Below are positions 6,956 through 13,713 of a stretch of DNA of 18,999 bases, one piece after another. The notes below the pieces were generated by a model. The model was not told the DNA's origin. It did not search any database and worked only from the letters and a program-made list of their open reading frames with translations. Position numbers and translations under genes: made by a program. The DNA is taken from the NCBI GenBank assembly GCA_023415815.1, contig JAEZJL010000354.1, positions 1-18,999 of the forward strand, given 5' to 3'. Within the stretch, counting starts at the first letter, position 1. Every line of letters starts with the position of its first letter. The stretch is from Bacillota bacterium (lineage in GTDB: Bacteria > Bacillota > Clostridia > Acetivibrionales > DTU013).

Positions 6956-6981
6956 TTGGGGTAAAACAGGGAGCTGGTCAT

Positions 6982-7935
6982 ATGCCTGCAGTGATATCCG
7001 TAGGAGCCTCGGCATTGAAAATCTGCACATCCTTTTCGAGCTTTACCATACACAGCGTTTTTAACAACGTTATGAACCTCGCGGCTCCGGATAACAGCAT
7101 CATCTCTCTCTGCCGGAATAACCTGCCCGACGGTCCGGCATCGCTCATAACCTCCCTGCAGGCCCCGAATTCATGGCTGACCCTGGGCTTTCATCCGGGG
7201 GAACCAGTCACCCTGTCGGAGCATGAACTCCGTTTACCCCGGAACCTTGTGATCAGCGGACTTGCAAATGCCCGGATATGGAACCCGCTGAGCGCGGAGG
7301 AGCTGCCTCGTCCCCATGACCCGAATGCCATTCTTGACCATATTAAGCGCCTCTCCTCAACCGTTTCGGAGATGGACGCCTCCGAGGGCTTTTCTTCTTT
7401 GATTCCCATATTCGGCGGCAATGATACCCACGGCGTTTCAGAGGCGGTCACCCCCTTTGCCGCAATGTACATTCCCACGATTCGAAATTTATATAAAAGC
7501 ATTGCCGCCGGCGACCCGGAGGGGGTTTCCGTTCCGGCGGCGGCACTGGCAGGCGCCGGCCCCGGACTTACCCCATCCGGCGACGACCTCCTGTCCGGCC
7601 TGATGCTTTCGCTGACGCTCGCCTGCAAAATTTTCAGGTTCCCTCCGGACCTGCCGCACGCGCTATGCTCACGCATTTATGCCTGCACGGAGGGTAAAAC
7701 CAATTCCATCAGCCGCCATTTTTTAAGATACTCGGCGGACGGCATTCCGGACGAGCTGTCTCAAAGGTGCATCCTCAGCCTTTTAAGCGGCTCCTTTGAA
7801 GCTGTCCGGCAATCGGCCGGCGAATTGTGCCGGGTGGGGTCGTCTTCCGGAAAGGAGCAGCTGCTCGGAATCATTCTGGGAATTCGGGCAGTCCTTGAAC
7901 AAACCTCCGCAGGGCCTTTTCAAAACACTTTATAG
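6982..7935 (+). CDS. allH: DUF2877 protein (YlbF/AllH-type, oxamate carbamoyltransferase-associated subunit)
   Basis: This 317-aa soluble protein contains the hallmark DUF2877 glycine-rich block GAGPGLTPSGDDLLSG at 191-206. E. coli YlbF (about 270 aa) lies next to fdrA and ylbE in the allantoin cluster. As I recall it, recent work assigns the three (renamed allFGH) to oxamate carbamoyltransferase, which converts oxalurate and phosphate to oxamate and carbamoyl phosphate. GGGAG sits 8 nt before the ATG, under its own good promoter. Unlike E. coli, the gene is on the strand opposite to its partners and converges with the DUF1116 gene, the two coding regions overlapping tail to tail by 65 bp. 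The open frame opposite it (7191-7676) is a shadow. The family call is firm. The exact role of this subunit is not readable from sequence. Confidence 0.9.
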   Translation: MPAVISVGASALKICTSFSSFTIHSVFNNVMNLAAPDNSIISLCRNNLPDGPASLITSLQAPNSWLTLGFHPGEPVTLSEHELRLPRNLVISGLANARIWNPLSAEELPRPHDPNAILDHIKRLSSTVSEMDASEGFSSLIPIFGGNDTHGVSEAVTPFAAMYIPTIRNLYKSIAAGDPEGVSVPAAALAGAGPGLTPSGDDLLSGLMLSLTLACKIFRFPPDLPHALCSRIYACTEGKTNSISRHFLRYSADGIPDELSQRCILSLLSGSFEAVRQSAGELCRVGSSSGKEQLLGIILGIRAVLEQTSAGPFQNTL

Positions 7936-9286
7936 GCGCGTTGACCACTCCCGCCCCTATCTGGCCGATACCGGCCTCTTTGTGCGCGATTCCGGTATTG
8001 ATCACCGGCAGGATCCTTTTTTCCGTCACCTTTCGGATATCAATGCCTGTGGGCAGGCCGGAAAAATTCATCCCCGGTATTGGAAACTGATAGTTCTCTC
8101 GGAAGGTAATTTTCTTCATTTCATTGGTGATCCTGTAAGCCTGGCCGGTAGAGCCCATGCCCAGAAACTTAACGACCGCCGGGGCGGCCCCCATCGCAAA
8201 GCCGCCTATCCCAAGCGTCTCAATGATCGCGCTGTCGCCCATATCCGGATTTGCGTCCTCCTTTGAAAAGCCCGGGAAGTACAGTCCTTCGGGCATAAGC
8301 GCCGGTGAGCGGAACCATTCGTCGCCGAGAGCGCTCACCCTGATTCCGAATTCGGTCCCGTTCCGGCACATCGCGGTCACCAAAGAACAGTACGGAATAT
8401 CCCTGCAGGTGTCCATAACGGCTTTTGAAGCCGCCATGGCAAGATTTAAAAAAAACTGCTCGTTCCCCGTAAGGAAGTTCACTGCCGGTAATATAGTTTC
8501 CTTGCCCGCGGCGCACTTTAAAAGACCGGGCAATATCGTTTTGAGGAATACCGCCGAGGCTGCAATATTCCTTTGATGCATCTCGTCTCCCATGGCCAGG
8601 GCCTTTGAAATCACTACTTTTAAGTTGATTCCTCCCAGGATGCGGACAGCCTCTTTCATCAAAGGGGCAAAATCATTTTGAAACCAGCGCAGACGCTCAA
8701 TGACCTCGGCGCCGCCCGCCCCGAATCTCAATACTTTTCCGAGACCTTCATTAAACGTACTGTAAGCCGTATTCCCATGGGCCGCATTTACAACCTCGAA
8801 TAACGGCATCGAATACGAAAGCATTCCCGTCATGGGTCCCACAGCGCCGAGATGGTGGTTGGGCACCAGCTTTATTCTGCCTTCCTGAACGAGCTTTTCA
8901 GCTTCCAGATCGTTTTTAGCCAATCCCTCATACTGGATAACACACAGGATCGCCCCCTTCAGCGGATGGCTCATGTCCGCCCAGGCAATGGGCGGGCCAG
9001 CATGTCCGACGGTATATCGGTCCATACAGGGAAAGGCCTCATGAGCGTATTTGATATCCATGAGCACGGGCTCCGAGGAAAAGATTTTTTCGACGGCCTT
9101 TTGATTGCCTTCCTCAATTTCCCTTTCATAATGCGCAAGCTTCTTCATCGTCTGAAAATCATAATGATAAGACGGCTTCCAGTCCGCCTCAACAACATCG
9201 CAGCCTTGTTCCTTCAAGGTCTGCGCAAACGTGGGGATGCCAATGCTCAGCACCTTCAATTCACTATTGAGCAAATTTTTTACCAT
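7871..9286 (-). CDS. allG: DUF1116 protein (YlbE/AllG-type, oxamate carbamoyltransferase-associated)
   Basis: This 471-aa soluble protein matches the DUF1116 (YlbE) family end to end: an N-terminal small domain (LKVLSIGIPTFAQTLKEQG...DWKP), then the characteristic GHAGPPIAWADMSHPLKGA near 110-128, PNHHLGAVGPMTGM near 157-170, and a long helical second half rich in Gly and Met, with IGQIGAGVVNAPIKCFEKAL at the C-terminus. Length fits E. coli YlbE. I start at the ATG at 9286; AGGAAGG lies 11 nt upstream, a slightly long spacing. The coding region overlaps the end of fdrA by 23 nt, so translation is probably coupled. The stop lies inside the 3' end of the convergent DUF2877 gene. The oxamate carbamoyltransferase link follows E. 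coli knowledge and was not derived from motifs here. Confidence 0.92.
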   Translation of the reverse strand: MVKNLLNSELKVLSIGIPTFAQTLKEQGCDVVEADWKPSYHYDFQTMKKLAHYEREIEEGNQKAVEKIFSSEPVLMDIKYAHEAFPCMDRYTVGHAGPPIAWADMSHPLKGAILCVIQYEGLAKNDLEAEKLVQEGRIKLVPNHHLGAVGPMTGMLSYSMPLFEVVNAAHGNTAYSTFNEGLGKVLRFGAGGAEVIERLRWFQNDFAPLMKEAVRILGGINLKVVISKALAMGDEMHQRNIAASAVFLKTILPGLLKCAAGKETILPAVNFLTGNEQFFLNLAMAASKAVMDTCRDIPYCSLVTAMCRNGTEFGIRVSALGDEWFRSPALMPEGLYFPGFSKEDANPDMGDSAIIETLGIGGFAMGAAPAVVKFLGMGSTGQAYRITNEMKKITFRENYQFPIPGMNFSGLPTGIDIRKVTEKRILPVINTGIAHKEAGIGQIGAGVVNAPIKCFEKALRRFVQGLPEFPE

Positions 9287-10844
9287 GTGATTTGTCACCT
9301 TCCTGCCGATATTCGCCGATCCATGCCGCAAGCAGCGCAGCCTTTGCGTTGCTGGGCATCACAACGGCGCCGGAGGCCAGCAGCTTTTCAACTTGTCCGC
9401 TGCGGCCCGGAGAATCCGATTCGGTCCCGCATACCGAGGCAATCACCGTCAGATGCCTTCCCTCCTCCGCCGCAGCTTGCCTTGCTTTTACGATCGCCTC
9501 CGCAATAATTCCCGCAGGATCGCCGTGTCCCCCGCGGCCAAGCACAAAATCCAGCAGGACGACTGCGGTATCGGGCCGGCCTGCCGCTCTTGCAAACCTT
9601 GCGACACGGTCTTCCGGATCGATCATCGGGTGGGGCCTTCCTCTTGTAAAAGCGTCGTCTCCCAGGTCAATATACACATTTCCGACGCCGTCCTCTGCGT
9701 ACTCAAGCAGGGCTGCATCCTGCAAATGGATATTCGAACGGATTTCCGGAATATGCTCAAGTCCGATAAGCACCGCCTCGTAGCACAGCGTCCCTCCCGT
9801 ATAAAGGGCGTGAATATACTTCTGCCGCCCGGACATTTTTTCAGCTTCCTCTGAGGCGAGCTTTTTCAAATCCCCTTCATGGGCGTTCCGCCTGATTTTG
9901 TGTCCTTTGGCCTCCAATATGCCGGCGGCAATGTCGGCAGCTTCCTCGAGATCGGATGAAGCATACCTCAGTTTATCCTTATCCCAACGGCTTCCTCTGT
10001 CGAAAAAGCAAAACACCACCGGCTTTCTGAATTGCTCCGAAGCGGCATAAATCTTCCCGGCCGCCTCCGGATGCGGAGGTTTGGAAATGGCGACAATGAC
10101 CTCGGTGTCCGCATCCTCTTCAAGCAGGCGCAAGCCTTTCAGCATTGAGCTTCCCATAACCTTCCCGCTCAGGTCGCGTCCTCCCGTCCCGATGGCATGC
10201 GATATGCCTATCCCCCTGGCGTCCAACAGACAGGCCACTTCCTGCAGGCCCGTACCCGAAGCCGAAACGATCCCGGCATTGCCCCTTTTTACGGCATTGG
10301 CAAACCCGAGCCCGACTCCGTTGAGGATAGAGGTCCCGCAATCCGGCCCCATCACCAGCAGATTTCTTTCGGAGGCGTAATTTTTCAAGAAAACCTCTTC
10401 TTCAACAGAGACATTGTCGCTGAACAAAAAGACGTTCAAGCCTTCATCCAGCGCCAATTTCGCTTCCAGCGCCGCATATTGCCCCGGTACCGAAATCAAC
10501 GCCAGGTTGCATTCTTCCTTTACAATACCGGCCTCGCATGCCTCTGCCGCACCTGTCCTTTCCGGGCTGCCGGAACGTTGTGACAGCATTTCCTCCAGTC
10601 TGTTCAGCGAATTCCTTATTGCTTTGTCCGTTTTGCCCTCCACCGCAATGATGAGGTCCTCGGGACCGGCCTCGCCGCCTCCGGCATCAAGCAAGCCGCT
10701 GCGGCGCATAAGCTCCTTATTATGATCGGACCCCATCATTACCGATACGTCCCCGATATCAGCAAGCCCTTTAAGCTCCTTCGTGACAAGCATCAGCGTG
10801 ACAGAATCATAATAACTGCTTTTCTTTACAATATTGCTGAGCAC
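9264..10844 (-). CDS. fdrA: FdrA family protein (acyl-CoA synthetase-like; oxamate carbamoyltransferase-associated)
   Basis: This 526-aa cytoplasmic protein is built like the succinyl-CoA synthetase alpha/beta domains. Landmarks are KKSSYYDSVTLM and GDVSVMMGSDHNKEL near 7-45, NLALISVPGQYAA near 113-125, FSDNVSVEEE at 141-150, GPDCGT at 166-171, SASGTGLQE at 194-202 and SHAIGTGGRDLS at 215-226; a second Rossmann-like part follows to the C-terminus. All are shared with E. coli FdrA (555 aa). The best start is a GTG at 10844 with AAAGGGGG 7 nt upstream. In-frame ATGs further out (10919, 10868) lack ribosome sites. It is the first gene of the fdrA-DUF1116 pair, behind a promoter and a palindromic operator candidate. 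The family is certain; the enzyme role, transferring a carbamoyl group to phosphate, is inferred from E. coli. Confidence 0.93.
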   Translation of the reverse strand: MLSNIVKKSSYYDSVTLMLVTKELKGLADIGDVSVMMGSDHNKELMRRSGLLDAGGGEAGPEDLIIAVEGKTDKAIRNSLNRLEEMLSQRSGSPERTGAAEACEAGIVKEECNLALISVPGQYAALEAKLALDEGLNVFLFSDNVSVEEEVFLKNYASERNLLVMGPDCGTSILNGVGLGFANAVKRGNAGIVSASGTGLQEVACLLDARGIGISHAIGTGGRDLSGKVMGSSMLKGLRLLEEDADTEVIVAISKPPHPEAAGKIYAASEQFRKPVVFCFFDRGSRWDKDKLRYASSDLEEAADIAAGILEAKGHKIRRNAHEGDLKKLASEEAEKMSGRQKYIHALYTGGTLCYEAVLIGLEHIPEIRSNIHLQDAALLEYAEDGVGNVYIDLGDDAFTRGRPHPMIDPEDRVARFARAAGRPDTAVVLLDFVLGRGGHGDPAGIIAEAIVKARQAAAEEGRHLTVIASVCGTESDSPGRSGQVEKLLASGAVVMPSNAKAALLAAWIGEYRQEGDKSHGKKFAQ

Positions 10845-11008
10845 CTGATTTCCCCCTTTGATATGCATGGCCTGATTTACATAAAAAATCATGAACAAAC
10901 GGTACAGCAAATAAAACAAACTGCACCGCAGGTATTTTTTGATTACTCCATGGTAACCGATCTTTTCGGACTGGGGCTTTTAATTGTAATTGTGAAGGCT
11001 TATCATCT

Positions 11009-11036
11009 TATATAAAATATACTATGATTTTTCCAA
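11009..11036 (-). promoter_or_regulatory. Candidate promoter of fdrA-DUF1116
   Basis: On the minus strand TTGGAA (11036-11031), a 16-nt spacer and TATATA (11014-11009) form a plausible but imperfect sigma-A promoter. It would give a leader of about 158 nt before the GTG start of fdrA. A palindromic site ends 11 bp upstream of the -35, the spacing expected for an activator-dependent promoter. The 254-bp intergenic region around it otherwise holds only AT-rich DNA, and I see no terminator for the regulator gene upstream. Confidence 0.5.
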
Positions 11037-11047
11037 ATACGCATTGG

Positions 11048-11090
11048 CATTGTGCATAATGGTATAAAAGACGGTTGTGCAGTGTGCATA
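11048..11090. promoter_or_regulatory. Operator candidate: palindrome plus TTGTGCA-type repeats upstream of fdrA promoter
   Basis: CATTGTGCATAATG at 11048-11061 is a near-perfect palindrome (one mismatched pair) and differs at two positions from the site at 5592-5605. Further upstream TTGTGCA recurs at 11075-11081 and TGTGCATA at 11083-11090, so three TGTGCA cores lie within 43 bp. The block sits directly upstream of the fdrA -35 and directly behind the PucR-family gene, which suits activation by that regulator. The repeats are seen directly; the binding protein is inferred. Confidence 0.5.
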
Positions 11091-11098
11091 AACATGCT

Positions 11099-12769
11099 TT
11101 AGAGCTCCAGAAGCCTGGAAGCTTTCAGACCCAATTGAAGCTGGAGCAGCTCTTCCGCGTCCTCCAGATCGGATTTGAGGACATCCTTGATTTTTTCAAT
11201 CCTGTAAATGAGCGTATTGCGATGGATATGCAATTCCTTGGCGGACTGGCTCATGTTTTGCCTGCATTTAAAAAACACTTCCAATGTGTGGATGAAATCC
11301 ATGTTGTTCTCCTTGTCAAAATCCGCAAGCCTGGCAACGGTGCTCCGGTATAAGCTCTCCAGATTCAACCTGGAGGTCCCGGAATTTAGGACATGGTATA
11401 CGATCAGCTCCTGGAAGCTTATCACCGCCCTGCCCGGGCAGACGATTTTACCGATATGGATGGTTTCCATCGCCTCTTTGAAGCTCTTATTCAGATTTAG
11501 AATGCCGTTATACGCTCTGCCGATCCCGAAGGTTATTTTCAGGCCCTGCATTTTTTTGTTTATTTTCAGTAAAAGTTCTTCAACGATCTCCTTGCACACA
11601 GCGCAGGCCGATTCGGCGTCATTTCCGTCGCCTGTTTGTATAAATGCGATCACCAGATCGCTGCGGCTGATGCATACCGCTTTTTTAAGCAGCGCCGCAG
11701 AGGTCTGCTCAAACAACAGGAGGAGCTCCTTTTCAAGCCTCGGCTTGGCCTCGGGCAAAACATCGTCTTCCTTTACGACGACACAGGAATACCGCTTTGA
11801 ATCATCCAGTCCGTAAAGCGCGGCTATATTACAGGCGCCGCTGTTTGCCGAGTCGATTCTTCCCGACAGCAGATCTTCGAAGAAATCCGCTCTGGCGCGT
11901 TTTTTGATCTCTTCAATTTCCTTCACCTTTATAATTTCAAAAGCAATGATGCCTGAAGCGTGCTCTACGGTTTTCAAGTCGATGTCGTTCAATTTGCGCC
12001 CCGTCTCAAAGATGCAGATGTATCCGAAATTGGCTTCTCTGGCATGAATGGGCCACAGCATGCATGGGATTTTAAGCTCATGGAGGGCAAGCTCTCTGAC
12101 GACGCTTTTCCCGCCGTTATCAAGGCATTCCCTGAATTCATTTACCCAGGCGTCGGGAAAAACCGTCTGGTTTTTCCTCAAATTCAAATGCCTGTCAAAA
12201 CGGAAATCCTGTTGGCCGCAATCCGAGAAGGCCAGCATACACCATTTTGCATCCAGAATCAGCAAGGGATTTTCAACCAGACTGGAAACTTCATAGGCGA
12301 GCTTGTCCAGGTCATTTTCCAGCAGCATGACATTCATTAAATGCTTATAAATAACGTCGGATTTTTCCAGCAGGACGACCTGGTTCTTGATGATTTCCCT
12401 GAATACCAGATGGCTGATGTAGGAGAGAGAATATTCATAAGGGATTTCAATCAACGGCAGGCCCACATTTTCAGCTTCCTGTATCATATTCAGGGGTATT
12501 TCCTCAAAGTAGCGTTTAATTTTCACGCCCAGTGCCGAGCATTTACATTGCGCCATTTCCTTGATGATCTGCACCTGAAAAACGGGGTCGTCTTTGAAAA
12601 TGTAACCCGTCGTAATCAGCAGCTCGCCTTCCTTCAACCATCGGATGGTATCGGGATTATCCATGATGTTAACGCTTGTAATTACATTGCCGTCACCGCA
12701 TCGGCCCGCAACACTCCTGATCCCGCTGTTCGGGTCCAGCTTCAGCAAATCCCCTATTGTAAAAGACAT
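11099..12769 (-). CDS. PucR family transcriptional regulator
   Basis: This 556-aa regulator has the PucR layout: an N-terminal PucR sensor domain (about 1-130, with the DNPDTIRWLKEGELLITTGY segment that binds or senses the effector), a central GGDEF-like/CdaR middle region, and a C-terminal PucR-type helix-turn-helix near 495-531 (NMSQSAKELHIHRNTLIYRIEKI). PucR relatives control purine, allantoin or other nitrogen-compound catabolism. AGGAGG sits 6 nt before the ATG. It lies between the fdrA pair (same strand, downstream) and the Lrp-type regulator (divergent), consistent with control of the catabolic genes. A weak extended -10 (TGG-TATAAT, 13136-13128) could drive it with a long leader. Effector and targets are inferred from position only. 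Confidence 0.92.
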   Translation of the reverse strand: MSFTIGDLLKLDPNSGIRSVAGRCGDGNVITSVNIMDNPDTIRWLKEGELLITTGYIFKDDPVFQVQIIKEMAQCKCSALGVKIKRYFEEIPLNMIQEAENVGLPLIEIPYEYSLSYISHLVFREIIKNQVVLLEKSDVIYKHLMNVMLLENDLDKLAYEVSSLVENPLLILDAKWCMLAFSDCGQQDFRFDRHLNLRKNQTVFPDAWVNEFRECLDNGGKSVVRELALHELKIPCMLWPIHAREANFGYICIFETGRKLNDIDLKTVEHASGIIAFEIIKVKEIEEIKKRARADFFEDLLSGRIDSANSGACNIAALYGLDDSKRYSCVVVKEDDVLPEAKPRLEKELLLLFEQTSAALLKKAVCISRSDLVIAFIQTGDGNDAESACAVCKEIVEELLLKINKKMQGLKITFGIGRAYNGILNLNKSFKEAMETIHIGKIVCPGRAVISFQELIVYHVLNSGTSRLNLESLYRSTVARLADFDKENNMDFIHTLEVFFKCRQNMSQSAKELHIHRNTLIYRIEKIKDVLKSDLEDAEELLQLQLGLKASRLLEL

Positions 12770-13111
12770 GGGCGTCCTCCTAATAAACTACAAGTCAGCA
12801 GCTCTATTCCTGCATTCCCAGGCTTTCAATCCCTTTTCCGGATCCCCGGCTCTATATATAAAAAATGCCGTCAAACCAAGCCTATCAGTTTGCAGCATCG
12901 ATGCTTCACCATTGTAAACATATAATATTTTATGTAAATAATGAATTTATAATAGCATACAAACTGCATAAATTCAACCTTCATTTCGTGCCGGCTTTCC
13001 TAACGGGCGAGTGGAAAAAGGCAAATGATCCCAAATATTTTTTTGTTTTATGGCAAAAATTATTAAAAATTTAAGGTGAAAAAGTACGTAAGCAGGACGT
13101 CCCATTAGAAT

Positions 13112-13125
13112 ATTTAAGCTTAAAT
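13112..13125. promoter_or_regulatory. 14-bp perfect palindrome ATTTAAGCTTAAAT
   Basis: The inverted repeat is exact and lies where transcription from the minus-strand extended -10 at 13128-13136 would begin. A second AT palindrome (TATTTAAATA, 13164-13173) falls in the spacer of the plus-strand promoter. Lrp/AsnC regulators often bind AT-rich palindromes near their own promoters, so autoregulation by the adjacent Lrp-type protein is a reasonable inference. AT-rich palindromes also arise by chance. Confidence 0.35.
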
Positions 13126-13160
13126 CAATTATACCATTAATTATTTAGCTATTTTGCGAG

Positions 13161-13189
13161 TTGTATTTAAATATTTACATGCCTGTAGT
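13161..13189 (+). promoter_or_regulatory. Candidate promoter of the Lrp-ald operon
   Basis: TTGTAT (13161-13166), a 17-nt spacer and TGTAGT (13184-13189) form a weak sigma-A-like promoter. The expected start near 13196 gives a leader of about 33 nt before the Lrp-type start codon. Both boxes match the consensus at four of six positions. Confidence 0.45.
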
Positions 13190-13228
13190 ATCATCATGTC
13201 AAGAAAACCTTCCGGAAGAGGCTATAGG

Positions 13229-13678
13229 ATGGATGAACTTGATATCAGCATACTGAACCTGCTGCAGAAAAACGCAAGAATTACAATACCCGACATCAGC
13301 GGGCAGGTGAATTTACCTGTTTCCGCCGTCAGCGAGAGGTTAAAAAAGCTCGAGTCGTCCGGGGTTATTGTACAATACACGGCCATATTGAATTCAGAGC
13401 TTCTGCAAAAGCGCCTGACAGCCATTATGTTTGTCAGAATTGAACATCCAAAGTACAATGAGAAATTTAACCAATTGGTGTTGGGCGAGGATGAAATTCT
13501 GGAATGCAACTACCTGGCGGGGGATTTTGATTACGCTCTGAAAATTGTTACCGAAAGCACCGTTACCCTGGAAAAGCTTTTAAATCGGGTAAAAAGCCTG
13601 CAGGGTGTGCAAAAGACAAAGACTGTCGTGGTGCTATCAAACATTAAAAACAGTTTTTCGGTGAAACCCGGCGCATAA
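13229..13678 (+). CDS. Lrp/AsnC family transcriptional regulator (AldR-like)
   Basis: This 149-aa regulator has an N-terminal winged helix-turn-helix (MDELDISILNLL...ITIPDISGQVNLPVSAVSERLKKLESSGVI, about 1-46) and a C-terminal RAM/AsnC ligand-binding domain (LTAIMFVRIE...ECNYLAGDFDYALKIV). Length is normal for the family. I start at the ATG at 13229, with an AGAGG site 7 nt upstream; the frame is open further upstream but those ATGs have no ribosome site. It is 35 bp upstream of ald on the same strand, and Lrp-type AldR proteins commonly activate an adjacent ald in response to alanine, so that is its likely job. Confidence 0.92.
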   Translation: MDELDISILNLLQKNARITIPDISGQVNLPVSAVSERLKKLESSGVIVQYTAILNSELLQKRLTAIMFVRIEHPKYNEKFNQLVLGEDEILECNYLAGDFDYALKIVTESTVTLEKLLNRVKSLQGVQKTKTVVVLSNIKNSFSVKPGA

Positions 13679-13713
13679 ACAACAAAACATCTGATTGAGG
13701 AGGATGAATCACT

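Larger units (their letters stand above)
12770..13228. other. Divergent regulatory region between pucR-type and Lrp-type genes
   Basis: This 459-bp AT-rich region has no gene. It holds a palindrome AGCATCGATGCT (12894-12905), a CATTGT half-site with an inverted partner (12910-12922 and 12931-12943; 10 of 13 positions match), a 14-bp perfect palindrome (13112-13125), a minus-strand extended -10 (13128-13136) and a plus-strand promoter (13161-13189). A short plus-strand open frame at 12865-13074 has no ribosome site and looks like translated AT-rich spacer. Confidence 0.6.

Noticed and set aside
7191..7676. 161-aa minus-strand open frame
   Set aside because: It lies fully inside the well-supported DUF2877 gene, has no ribosome site and has shadow-like composition.
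10845..10919. Longer FdrA start at 10919 or 10868
   Set aside because: The extra residues are unlike FdrA N-termini and have no ribosome site, while the GTG at 10844 has AAAGGGGG at 7 nt and begins where FdrA homology begins.
12894..12905. AGCATCGATGCT palindrome as an operator
   Set aside because: It is a single copy with no positional link to a promoter I can call, so chance is a sufficient explanation.
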